A stretch of 64,000 nucleotides of DNA from Catenuloplanes atrovinosus. Its GTDB lineage: Bacteria > Actinomycetota > Actinomycetes > Mycobacteriales > Micromonosporaceae. The stretch spans positions 3,803,001 through 3,867,000 of the forward strand of contig NZ_JAVDYB010000001.1 of the NCBI RefSeq assembly GCF_031458235.1, given 5' to 3'. A model generated the notes under the pieces. That model was not told where the DNA came from, did no database searches, and saw nothing but the letters and a program-made list of their open reading frames with translations. Positions within the stretch are counted from its first letter, which is position 1; each line of letters opens with the position of its first letter. The translations under genes were made by a program, and so were the position numbers. Below, in pieces: positions 25,629 through 33,716 of this stretch.

Positions 25629-25688
25629 CGATCTAGGGAGGATTCACGCTTTTGGAGATCGAAGTGCTGGAATCCGCCCTAGATCGGC
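25627..25688. terminator. long hairpin (17 of 18 bp paired)
   Basis: GCCGATCTAGGGAGGATT at 25627-25644 pairs with 25671-25688 with a single mismatch, around a 26-base loop. It lies between the convergent oxidoreductase (+) and ligase (-) genes, so a bidirectional terminator is likely; it is less G+C-rich than the flanking repeats and could instead be a remnant of a mobile element end. Confidence 0.5.
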
Positions 25689-25750
25689 ACGGAGGGGGCG
25701 GCGGCGGTGCGCCGCGGGCCGTGGGCGCACGCCGGACGGAGCCCGCGGCG

Positions 25751-26092
25751 GGCCGAGCGCCCGCCCCAGGCCGGGAGCCCGCGGCAGGCCGGGAGGGCAC
25801 CGCGGGCCAGAAGGGCACCGAGGGCCAGAAGGGCACCGAGGGCCAGAAGGGCACCGCAGGCCAGAAGGGCACCGCAGGCCAGAAGGGCACCGCAGGCCAG
25901 AAGGGCACCGCAGGCCAGAAGGGCACCGCAGGCCAGAAGGGCACCGCAGGCCAGAAGTGCACCGCGGGCCGGGAGGGCACCACGGGCCAGCAGGGCACCA
26001 CGGGCCAGCAGGGCACCACGGGCCAGCAGGGCACCGCGGGCCGGGAGGGCACCGCAGGCCGGGACCCCACCACGGGCCGGGAGCCCGCGCGG
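25751..26092. repeat. 18-bp minisatellite, 19 units
   Basis: Nineteen head-to-tail 18-bp units of consensus GGCCAGAAGGGCACCGCA, most regular from 25805 to 25966 (nine units); outer units are GGCCGGGAG variants. It ends 8 bp before the stop of the ligase gene. On the + strand one frame reads as Gly-x-y triplets (GTAGQK repeated), collagen-like, but this frame runs on into the antisense of the ligase and its only start is a TTG at 25652, so coding is doubtful. Confidence 0.85.
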
Positions 26093-26100
26093 GGCCGGGG

Positions 26101-28251
26101 TCAGAAGGCGGCCAGGGAGGGCTGGTCGCCCGCGTCGTGGGCTGCCAGGAGGGCGGCGAAGCGGTCGGCCGGCATGATGCGGATGCCGAGTTCCTCCGCC
26201 TTCGCCGCCTTGGAGCCGGCGCCGTCGCCGACCACCACCAGCTGCGTCTTCTTCGAGACGGAGCCGGAGGACTTGCCGCCCAGCCGCTCGACCGCCTCGT
26301 TGCCCTCGTTGCGGCTCAGGCCGGGGACCGAGCCGGTGACCACCACGGTCATCGGCGTGCCGTCCTCGTTCCGCAGCGGCAGCCGCGCGCCGCCGCCGGC
26401 CGCCTCCGCGGTCGAGCCCGACTCGGCGGCGGCTGCCGCGGCGCGCTCCGAGGCCGGGATGACGCCCGGCTCCACCAGGTTGACGCCGCGGGCCGCCAGC
26501 TTGTCGATGATCGGGGCGAGTTCGCGCAGCTCGGCCGCGATGGTGGCGGCGCGCTCCGGGCCGACGCCCTCCACCTCCTGCAGTTGCTCGACGGAGGCGC
26601 CGGTCAGCTCGCCCATGGTGCCGAAGTGGCGGGCCAGCCGCCGGGACATCGACCGCCCGGTCATCCGCACGCCGAGCCCGGTCAGCACGCGGGACATCGG
26701 CTGCGTCTTGGAACCCTCGATGTTCGCGATCAGCTTGGCCGCGGAGGTGGCGCCGAGCCGCTCCAGCTGCGCGACCGCCGCCACGTCCAGGTCGTAGAGG
26801 TCGGCCGGGTCGGTGACCATGCCGGCCGCGACCAGCGCGCGGATCACCTTGTCGCCGAGGCCCTCGATGTCCATCGAGTCGCGGGCCGCGAAGTACGCCA
26901 ACGACTCGGTCGCGCCGCACGCGCGGCCCTGCGTGCACCGCCAGCGCTTCTGCGAGCGGTCGATCTCGCCGCCGCAGCGCGGGCAGTGCTCCGGCGGCGT
27001 GAACGCCACCGAGTCGGCCGCGCGCTCGTCCAGTTTCGCCCCGGTGATCTCCGGGATGACCTCGCCGGCCCGGCGGACGAAGACGGTGTCGCCGACGCGC
27101 ACGTCCCGGCGCACCAGATCGTCGAAGTTGTGCAGCGTGGCGGAGGTGACCACGACGCCGCCGACCTGGACCGGCGCGATCACGGCCACCGGGGTGATCA
27201 CGCCGGTGCGCCCGACCTGCACCTCGATCGCGGTGAGCGTGCTGGTCCGGGTGTCGGCCGGGAACTTGAACGCGGTCGCCCAGCGCGGCGCGCGGCTGGA
27301 CGAACCGGCCGCGTCCCGGTCCGCCGGCGCGTCCGCCTTGATCACCGCGCCGTCGATGTCGAAGCCGAGCTTGCCGCGCAGCGCGCCGAGCGAGGTGACC
27401 GCGTCGACCAACTCGTCCGCGGTCGCGCAGCGCGGCATGCCGGCCGGCGACTGCGCGGTGGTGGTGACGCCCAGCTCCGCGATCGCGGCCATCGCGGCGC
27501 TGTGCGTGAGCCCCTCACCGTCCGGCAGGTCGTGCACCGCGTACGCCAGGAAGGACAGGGGCGCCAGGTACGCCCGGTCCTGCGCGCGCAGCGTGCCGGC
27601 GGCGGCGTTGCGCGGGTTCGCGAACGGGGCGCCGCCGTGCGCGACGCGCAGCTCGTTCGCCCGGGCGAAGTCGTCGTCGGTCATGAAGACCTCGCCGCGC
27701 ACCTCCACCGTGACCGGCCGGGTCAGCCGGCCGGGCAGCCCGGCGACCGCCCGCGCCTGTGCGGTCACGTCCTCCCCCGCCGTGCCGTCGCCGCGCGTCG
27801 CGACCTGCACCAGGGCGCCGTCGACGTAGCGCGCGGCGATCGCCATGCCGTCGATCTTCGGCTCGACCGTGAACCCGGCGACCGGCCGGCCGATCACCTT
27901 CTCCAGGCGGGCCGCCCACTGCCGCAACTCGTCGGAGTCGAACACGTTCGCCAGGCTCAGCATGGGGGTGCTGTGCACGACGTCGCCGGCCACGCCGCCG
28001 CCGGCCGCGACCACCTCGGTCGGCGAGTCCGCCACCGCCCACTCCGGGTGCGCCGCCTCGCTGGCCGAGACCCGCGCGAACAGCGCGTCGTAGGTCGCAT
28101 CGTCCATGACGATGTCCTCGCCCGCGTAGTACGCCGCGGCGGCCTCCCGCATCCGCGCGATCGCCTCCCGGTAGTCGTCGGCGGTGGCGAACGGCGCGGC
28201 GTGCGCCGCGTCGACGACGGGTGCGATCTCGTTACCGGCGGTCGTGGGCAT
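26101..28251 (-). CDS. ligA: NAD-dependent DNA ligase
   Basis: 716 residues from ATG at 28251 (GGAG nine bases upstream; TTG at 28269 is a poorer start). Order: NMN-binding Ia domain (YREAIARMREAAAAYY...MDDATYDALF), adenylation domain with active-site lysine in EPKIDGMAI and RGEVFM, OB fold, four-cysteine zinc finger (CPRCGG...WRCTQGRACG), helix-hairpin-helix repeats (EGLGDKVIRAL, EVEGVGPERAATI) and a C-terminal BRCT domain (VVTGSVPGLSRNEG). It seals nicks in replication and repair. Actinomycetes may carry more than one such ligase; this one has no replication genes beside it. Confidence 0.95.
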   Translation of the reverse strand: MPTTAGNEIAPVVDAAHAAPFATADDYREAIARMREAAAAYYAGEDIVMDDATYDALFARVSASEAAHPEWAVADSPTEVVAAGGGVAGDVVHSTPMLSLANVFDSDELRQWAARLEKVIGRPVAGFTVEPKIDGMAIAARYVDGALVQVATRGDGTAGEDVTAQARAVAGLPGRLTRPVTVEVRGEVFMTDDDFARANELRVAHGGAPFANPRNAAAGTLRAQDRAYLAPLSFLAYAVHDLPDGEGLTHSAAMAAIAELGVTTTAQSPAGMPRCATADELVDAVTSLGALRGKLGFDIDGAVIKADAPADRDAAGSSSRAPRWATAFKFPADTRTSTLTAIEVQVGRTGVITPVAVIAPVQVGGVVVTSATLHNFDDLVRRDVRVGDTVFVRRAGEVIPEITGAKLDERAADSVAFTPPEHCPRCGGEIDRSQKRWRCTQGRACGATESLAYFAARDSMDIEGLGDKVIRALVAAGMVTDPADLYDLDVAAVAQLERLGATSAAKLIANIEGSKTQPMSRVLTGLGVRMTGRSMSRRLARHFGTMGELTGASVEQLQEVEGVGPERAATIAAELRELAPIIDKLAARGVNLVEPGVIPASERAAAAAAESGSTAEAAGGGARLPLRNEDGTPMTVVVTGSVPGLSRNEGNEAVERLGGKSSGSVSKKTQLVVVGDGAGSKAAKAEELGIRIMPADRFAALLAAHDAGDQPSLAAF

Positions 28252-28319
28252 GAACACTCGTCTCCTCAAGCTGCTGCGTGACGGTGTTCTTCATACTCCA
28301 GAGGTACGACAACTTCCGG

Positions 28320-28355
28320 CATCCCGCCGCCACGGGCGTCCGCGGCGGCGGGATG
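28320..28355 (-). terminator. strong hairpin after the polysaccharide lyase gene
   Basis: CATCCCGCCGCC and GGCGGCGGGATG form a perfect 12-bp stem with a 12-base loop, about 60 bases past the lyase stop in its direction of transcription. It separates that gene from the ligase gene 70 bp further on. Confidence 0.75.
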
Positions 28356-28413
28356 GCGATCCGCTCGTCGGCCGCCCCGGCGGCGCACGTGCGTACCCCG
28401 TGATAGGTCTTGC

Positions 28414-30237
28414 TCAGCCGATCGCGAAGCTCGGGTGCGGCGGCTGGTTGTAGGCGGTGTTCTGCCAGGCGACCGCCGCGCGGTACATCCGGTCCTGCAT
28501 CAGCGACACGCGGGAGATGCTGGTCGGCTCCGTGGTCTGGTAGATCCGCAGCGCCGTGTTGTTCGTGGTCGGCCAGATCACCTCCTCGCGCCAGTCGCCG
28601 AGGATGTCGGCCTGCAGCGACGGGGTCGCCTTGGTGCCGTTGTTGGAGTGCACGCCGCCGGCGGACAGCAGCGTGGTGTCGGCCGATGTGCCGTACTTCC
28701 TGATGGTGGTGCCGTCCAGCAGTTCGCGCTGGCCGTCGCCGTCCCACCAGATGACGAAGTTGGCCGAGGACGGCTTGCGCCCGATGTTCGCGCCGGACGT
28801 GTTGCGCAGCCCGTCGACCGCGTTGGACCAGGACTCCGCGCCGGGGCTGCCGGACCAGATGTCGGCGGAGACGCCGCGGCCGTTGTCGCAGCCGCAGGCC
28901 GGGTTCGACCAGATGATCGCGCCGGTGCGGGCGTCCGCCATGTACGCGGCGAGCTTCGTCCCGTCCTCGTCGACCTTGAACACCTCGAGGCCGCCGCGGC
29001 TGGGGATTAGGTCGCCCACGTGCAGCGCGTCGCCGTGCCCCTGGCCGGTGCGCCACAGCCCGGCGCCGTTGTCGTCGATCGCGATCGCGCCGTAGACGAT
29101 CTCGTCGCGCCCGTCCGCGTCCACGTCGGCGATGGACAGGTTGTGGTTGCCCTGCCCGGCCCAGGCGGAGCCGTTGGTCGAGGAGTTGCTGTCGAACGTC
29201 CACTTGCGAGTGAGTGCGCCGTTGCGGAAGTCCCAGGCCGCCACCACGGTACGGGTGTAGTAGCCGCGCGCCATGATGATGCTCGGGTACGACCCGTTGA
29301 GATAGGCCGTGCCGGCCAGGAACCGGTCCACCCGGTTGCCGTAGCTGTCACCCCACGACGACACGTTCCCGCGCGGCGGCACGTAGTCCACGGTGGCCAT
29401 CGCGCGCCCGGTCTGTCCGTTGAAGACGGTCAGGAACTCCGGCCCGGCCAGGATGTAGCCGGAGCTGTTCCGGTGGTCCGCGCTCGCGTTGCCGATCACG
29501 GTGCCGGCCCCGTCGCGCGTGCCGTCCGCGGTCTTCATCGCCACTTCGGCCCGGCCGTCCCCGTCGTAGTCGAAGACCTGGAACTGCGTGTAGTGCGCGC
29601 CGGCCCGGATGTTGCGCCCGAGGTCGATGCGCCACAGCCGGGTGCCGTTCAGCTCGTACGCGTCGATGAACACGTTCCCGGTGTAGCCGGACTGCGAGTT
29701 GTCCTTGGCGTTGGACGGGTCCCACTTCAGCACGATCTCGTACGCGCCGTCGCCGTCCAGGTCGCCCACGGACGCGTCGTTCGCCGCGTACGTGTAGGCG
29801 ACGCCGTCCGGGGTGGTGCCGCCGGCCGGCACCTGGATCGGCACGTCCTGGCTGCTGGCGAGCGTGCGCACCGGCTCCTCCGCGGCCAGGGTCTCGACGC
29901 CGCCGGTGACCGGCCGGACCGTGTAGGTGGCGTTCGCGGGCGCGCCGGCGTCGGTGAAGTTCGTGGCAGGCGCGGTGCCGATCCGGACGCCGTCCCGGTA
30001 CACGGTGAACGTCACGCCGGCCGGGTCGGACCGCAGCAGCCGCCAGGAGAGGAAGTTGCCGCGGTCGGTGCGGATGCTGACCAGGCCGCGGCCGAGGTTC
30101 GCGGTGTCGTCGACGGCGGCCGGCGTCCCGCCGGTCGCGGGCTCCGTCTCCGCCGCGTGCGCGACGGTCACGCCGCCGCCGGTGAGCAACAGCCCGGTGG
30201 CGGTCAGCAGCACGTACCGTTTCTTGAGACGTTTCAT
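28414..30237 (-). CDS. secreted rhamnogalacturonan lyase (PL11 family)
   Basis: 607 residues from ATG at 30237. Signal peptide of about 30 residues (KKRYVLLTATGLLLTGGG, cut near AHA). A short beta-sandwich (LGRGLVSIRTDRGNFLSWRLL) leads into the eight-bladed propeller with calcium loops: DLDGDGAYEIV, DYDGDGRAEVAMK, DVDADGRDEIV, DILGDWREEVIW. This is the PL11 pattern: endo- or exo-lytic cleavage of the rhamnogalacturonan I backbone of pectin. No carbohydrate-binding module is attached. It has its own promoter and terminator, so it is a single-gene unit. Confidence 0.93.
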   Translation of the reverse strand: MKRLKKRYVLLTATGLLLTGGGVTVAHAAETEPATGGTPAAVDDTANLGRGLVSIRTDRGNFLSWRLLRSDPAGVTFTVYRDGVRIGTAPATNFTDAGAPANATYTVRPVTGGVETLAAEEPVRTLASSQDVPIQVPAGGTTPDGVAYTYAANDASVGDLDGDGAYEIVLKWDPSNAKDNSQSGYTGNVFIDAYELNGTRLWRIDLGRNIRAGAHYTQFQVFDYDGDGRAEVAMKTADGTRDGAGTVIGNASADHRNSSGYILAGPEFLTVFNGQTGRAMATVDYVPPRGNVSSWGDSYGNRVDRFLAGTAYLNGSYPSIIMARGYYTRTVVAAWDFRNGALTRKWTFDSNSSTNGSAWAGQGNHNLSIADVDADGRDEIVYGAIAIDDNGAGLWRTGQGHGDALHVGDLIPSRGGLEVFKVDEDGTKLAAYMADARTGAIIWSNPACGCDNGRGVSADIWSGSPGAESWSNAVDGLRNTSGANIGRKPSSANFVIWWDGDGQRELLDGTTIRKYGTSADTTLLSAGGVHSNNGTKATPSLQADILGDWREEVIWPTTNNTALRIYQTTEPTSISRVSLMQDRMYRAAVAWQNTAYNQPPHPSFAIG

Positions 30238-30385
30238 CTGCGGGGGTCCCCTGCGCTCGAGGCCGCGGTCCGCGTGAGGGTCCGGCCGGTGCCGGTCGGT
30301 GGCCGGCACCGGCGGCGGGCGCGGCGGGCCACGGCCGTGCGGTGCGCTTCCCGGTGGCGGCGGAAAGCGGTTTCCCAGGCCGCTT

Positions 30386-30414
30386 AACCTAGGCGTTACA
30401 TTGCAAACTGTCAA
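30386..30414 (-). promoter_or_regulatory. sigma-70-type promoter of the lyase gene
   Basis: Reading the minus strand: TTGACA (30414-30409), 17-base spacer, TAGGTT (30391-30386). It is about 150 bases upstream of the lyase ATG. The spacer and flank contain TTGCAA, which might be part of a LacI-type operator, as is common for pectin genes (weak). Confidence 0.7.
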
Positions 30415-30495
30415 TACCTGGTAGGGTTGTCCCCCGCCCTGGCAGTCGGGCTCGCGGGAGTGCGCACGCCCCGGCCCGGCCGCCATGCTGGCCGC

Positions 30496-31572
30496 ATGCG
30501 AATCGTCCTGCTCCGATGCGCGCTCGCGGCCACGCTGCTGCTGACCGTCACCGCGGCCGCCGCCGGTCCCACCCGCCTGCAACGGGACGTCGACGCGCTG
30601 CGGGCGCTCGGCGTCACCGCCGCGCTGGCCCGCCTCGAGACCACGTCCGGCACCACGATCGCCACCGCCGGCACGCCCACGTCCGACCCGTACCTGCGGA
30701 TCGGCAGCACCACCAAGGCGTTCGTGGCCGTGGTCGTGCTGCAACTGTGCGCGGAGGGGCGGCTGTCGCTGGACGCGCCGGTGCCCGGCGTGCCGGCCCG
30801 CGTGACGGTCCGGCAGCTGCTCCAGCACACCAGCGGCATCCACGACTACACACAGGACCTGCTGCCCGACTACCTCACGCCCGACGACTACCGGCGCAAC
30901 CGCTGGCGCACCTACGCACCGGACGAACTCATCGGCATCGCGTTCCAACACCCCTCCACGGGTACGGGCTGGAGCTACTCGAACACCAATTACCTGCTGC
31001 TCGGGCGGCTGATCGAGCAGGTGACCGGGCACAGCTGGGAGCACGAGGTGCACGCCCGCGTCCTCCGCCCGCTCGGCCTGCGCCACACGATCACACCGGG
31101 CACCTGGCCGTACCTGCCGCAGCCGCACGCCCGCAACTACCTGCGCTTCGCACCCGGGGCGCCGTTGACCGACACCACCGTCGCGGTCCGCGGCCTGGAC
31201 AGCGGCGCGGACGGTTCCATGATCAGCACGGCGTCCGACGTGAACGCGTTCCTCCGCGCGCTGCTCGGCGGCCGGCTGCTGCCGCCCGCACAGCTCGCCG
31301 AGATGCGCACGCTGGTCACGGTCCCGGACGACCAGGGCTACCCGTCCGGCAGCGGCGACGGACTCGGCATCTTCTATCGCCCGCTCCCGTGCGGCGGCGG
31401 CCACTGGGGCCACGGCGGCAACGGCTTCGGCTACTCCGTCTTCCCCGGCATCGACGTCGAGCGCGACCGCGTCCTCACCGTCTCCGTCTTCACCCGCACC
31501 GCCGACCCGGCCGAGAACGCCACCTGGGACGCCGCCATCGACACCCTCGTCACCCACGCCTTCTGCGACTGA
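30496..31572 (+). CDS. secreted serine hydrolase, beta-lactamase/DD-peptidase family
   Basis: 358 residues from ATG at 30496. Signal peptide of about 24 residues, then the SxxK nucleophile STTK at 71-74, YSNTNY as the second motif (YxN) and HGGNGFGYS for the third box. LLQHTSGIHDYT is typical of D-alanyl-D-alanine carboxypeptidase/esterase members. Exported, so peptidoglycan or beta-lactam as substrate is possible. Divergent from the lyase gene with about 260 bp between. Confidence 0.9.
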   Translation: MRIVLLRCALAATLLLTVTAAAAGPTRLQRDVDALRALGVTAALARLETTSGTTIATAGTPTSDPYLRIGSTTKAFVAVVVLQLCAEGRLSLDAPVPGVPARVTVRQLLQHTSGIHDYTQDLLPDYLTPDDYRRNRWRTYAPDELIGIAFQHPSTGTGWSYSNTNYLLLGRLIEQVTGHSWEHEVHARVLRPLGLRHTITPGTWPYLPQPHARNYLRFAPGAPLTDTTVAVRGLDSGADGSMISTASDVNAFLRALLGGRLLPPAQLAEMRTLVTVPDDQGYPSGSGDGLGIFYRPLPCGGGHWGHGGNGFGYSVFPGIDVERDRVLTVSVFTRTADPAENATWDAAIDTLVTHAFCD

Positions 31573-31642
31573 CCCGTTCCGGCCCGTGGGCGCGGCCACC
31601 GCCGCGCCCACCCGATCACGGCGAGACTCGCGGCAGTTCCGG

Positions 31643-31746
31643 GACCAGCGGCGGGACCGGCTCCGATGCGGCGTCGGAGCGGCGGCGGAGCCGCCGCGAG
31701 GTTGGCCCGCGGGAGCGTACGGGCGTGATCACGCCGGAAGCGGGAA
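31643..31746 (+). repeat. dispersed intergenic repeat, copy B
   Basis: Same length (104 bp) and orientation as copy A at 9912, about nine mismatches, seven of them in one 14-bp patch (GTACGGGCGTGAT against ATGCGGGCCGCGC). It sits 70 bp after the serine hydrolase stop. The rest of the 324-base gap to the next gene shows nothing I recognise. Confidence 0.75.
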
Positions 31747-31896
31747 TACGAACGGTTGTCAAAGGTGCGCGAACCGCGGTGGCCGGCCCGGCGGCCGGTG
31801 AGTGCGCTCTCTCAGGGAACCGGCAGTTTCGGCACCGGGAGCACTGGAAGCGGTCGGTTACCGTGGGTGGCAGAGTTGGTGAGGAGATGGGGTGCG

Positions 31897-32160
31897 GTGA
31901 GCGGTTTCGTCAAGCGGTTCCTGCTGTCGATGGTGGCGTCGAGGCTCCAGCGGAGGGCGCACCGGGGCAATCCGGTCGCGGGCGGGCTGCTGGGTGAGAT
32001 CAACCGGCGCCTCTACGGGCACGGCCACGGGCACGGCGGCTACGGGCGTCACCCGTACGGGCCGCCGCCCGGATATCACCACGGTGGTGGCTACCACGGT
32101 CACTCCCGATACAAGGGGCACTACCGGCACAAGGGGCACTACCGCCGCAAGTTCTGGTAG
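31897..32160 (+). CDS. small His/Gly/Tyr-rich basic protein
   Basis: 87 residues from GTG at 31897 (GAGGAG about ten bases upstream; a GTG at 31879 is possible). A basic amphipathic N-terminal half (FVKRFLLSMVASRLQRR) is followed by a low-complexity tail with GHGHGHGGYG, YHHGGGYHGHS and repeated KGHYR units. Thirteen or so histidines could bind metals, but no known family is recognised and low-complexity tails also arise by repeat expansion. Convergent with the methyltransferase gene, 5 bp apart. Confidence 0.6.
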   Translation: MSGFVKRFLLSMVASRLQRRAHRGNPVAGGLLGEINRRLYGHGHGHGGYGRHPYGPPPGYHHGGGYHGHSRYKGHYRHKGHYRRKFW

Positions 32161-32165
32161 GTGAC

Positions 32166-32942
32166 TCAGACCTTCCGCGCCACGGCGCCGTAGGCGTCGA
32201 TCGGCTCGACGTCGGCGGAGTCCGGCCGCCACGCGGAGATCCGCACCAGGCCGGGCTCCACCATGGACAGTCCGTCGAAGCAGGTGGCGAGCTCCTCGGG
32301 GCTGCGCAGGACGTACGGCACGCCGCCGCTCTCGGCCAGCCGGCGCGCGCCCTCGACCACGGCGGGCGTGGTGTTGGTGCCGTCCCACAGCACCAGGTGA
32401 CTGCCGGGCACCGTGTCGGCCATCATCCGCGCGACGATCGACCGGACCACGGCCAGGTCCGGCTCGTAGCCCATCACGCCCATGAACATGACCGCGATCG
32501 GCTCGCGGAAGTCCAGCGCGGTCGCGGCCTCGGCCAGGATTCGCTCCGGCTCGTGGTAGTCGGCGTGCACGTACCGGGTGGCGCCGCCGCCGTCCAGCAG
32601 GGTGCGGGCGTGCGCCAGCACCATCGGGTCGTTGTCCACGTAGACGACGCGCGCCTCGTGCGCCACGCCCCGCGCGACCTCGTGCGTGTTCTGCATGGTG
32701 GGCAGCCCGGTGCCGACGTCCAGGAACTGCCGGATGCCGGCCTCCGCCGCGAGGTGGCGCACCGCCCGGATCAGGAAGCCGCGGGACAGCCGCGCCATCG
32801 CCGCGATCTGCGGGTAGACCCGCACGACGGCGTCGCCCGCGGCCCGGTCGGCGGCGAAGTTGTCCGTGCCGCCCATCCAGTAGTTCCAGATCCGCGCGGC
32901 GTGCGGCACGTCCGTTCGCAGATCCGCCTCCGGCTGAGTCAT
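32166..32942 (-). CDS. actinobacterial S-adenosyl methyltransferase (DUF574 family)
   Basis: 258 residues from ATG at 32942. The N-terminal ARIWNYWMGGTDNFAADR signature and FLDVGTGLPT motif identify the family, which is expanded in actinomycetes, often many copies per genome, and whose substrates are unknown. Acidic strand VYVDNDPMVLAHA follows motif I. A single gene here with no evident operon partner. Confidence 0.93.
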   Translation of the reverse strand: MTQPEADLRTDVPHAARIWNYWMGGTDNFAADRAAGDAVVRVYPQIAAMARLSRGFLIRAVRHLAAEAGIRQFLDVGTGLPTMQNTHEVARGVAHEARVVYVDNDPMVLAHARTLLDGGGATRYVHADYHEPERILAEAATALDFREPIAVMFMGVMGYEPDLAVVRSIVARMMADTVPGSHLVLWDGTNTTPAVVEGARRLAESGGVPYVLRSPEELATCFDGLSMVEPGLVRISAWRPDSADVEPIDAYGAVARKV

Positions 32943-33159
32943 GACTCCGTTTGTAATCAACCTGGAGATCATCGGCAAGTACGCGCGTCCGTCAGCCAGG
33001 CGGTGAGCGAGTCCGCGTCTCACCGCGCCATCATGGCGAACCTGCGGCGGCGCGCGCGCCGCAATAACGCGCGCAGAGGGTGACAGAACCTGGCACCTAC
33101 CGCTGGCAGAGTTCAGCTCGCGCCAGGGCAAGCCGGGCGAACACTCGAACGGAGTCATC

Positions 33160-33585
33160 ATGAGCATCACCACCACCACGCACCTGAACTTCCGTGGCGA
33201 CGCCCGCGCGGCGCTGGAGTTCTACCAGTCCGTCTTCGGCGGCGAGATCGCGGTGGCCACGCACCAGCAGGCCTACGGCACCGAGGACCCGGCCGAGGCC
33301 GACCTCGTCGCGTGGGGGCAGGTGCGGGCGGAGAACGGCTTCCACGTCATGGCCTTCGACGTGCCGGCCGGCCAGTCCTACGACCCGGGCGACAAGCCGG
33401 TCTTCGTCTCCGTCCGCGGCACCGACGCCGACGAGATCACCGGCTACTGGAAGGGCCTGGCTGACGGCGCCACGATCATCCAGGACCTGGCACCGTCCGG
33501 CTGGACGCCGCTCTACGGCATGCTCAAGGACCGCTTCGGCGTCACCTGGGTCCTCGACATCGCCGTCGCCTACCAGGCCGCCTGA
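33160..33585 (+). CDS. VOC-family protein (PhnB-like)
   Basis: 141 residues, ATG with CGGAG upstream. One glyoxalase/VOC unit pair: THLNFRGDARAALEFYQSVFGGE at the N-terminus and DRFGVTWVLDIA at the C-terminus, as in the PhnB/3-demethylubiquinone-methyltransferase-like group. Usual metal ligands of true glyoxalases are not all evident; function unknown. Confidence 0.88.
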   Translation: MSITTTTHLNFRGDARAALEFYQSVFGGEIAVATHQQAYGTEDPAEADLVAWGQVRAENGFHVMAFDVPAGQSYDPGDKPVFVSVRGTDADEITGYWKGLADGATIIQDLAPSGWTPLYGMLKDRFGVTWVLDIAVAYQAA

Positions 33586-33630
33586 CCCACGCCGGTGCGC
33601 GGCACGCCGACTCGCGTGCCGCGCACGTCG

Positions 33631-33670
33631 CCGTGCGGAGGCGTGCGGCGGCGTGCGGCGGCGTGCGGAG
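33631..33670. repeat. 10-bp microrepeat
   Basis: Four units of GCGTGCGGCG or close variants in the gap between the VOC gene and the GGDEF-EAL gene. Nothing else is seen there. Confidence 0.5.
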
Positions 33671-33716
33671 GCCGCGAGCGTCGCCGTTGGTCGAGCGGGT
33701 GCCGGGAGCGTCGTCG

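Noticed and set aside
25504-26092. CRISPR array
   Set aside because: Repeats are directly tandem with no unique spacers and no cas genes nearby.
25652-26797. Collagen-like plus-strand gene over the 18-bp repeats
   Set aside because: The start is a TTG, two-thirds of the frame is antisense to the ligase zinc-finger and BRCT region, and no signal peptide or end domain is present. Kept only as a repeat finding.
28414-31611. Very long minus-strand frame reaching past the lyase start into the serine hydrolase
   Set aside because: Only residues from 30237 downward look like protein; the upstream part is antisense to the beta-lactamase-family gene and the promoter at 30386-30414 lies inside it.
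33089-33120. TGGCAC-like sequence resembling a sigma-54 promoter before the VOC gene
   Set aside because: Actinobacteria lack sigma-54 and the GC dinucleotide spacing is not right.
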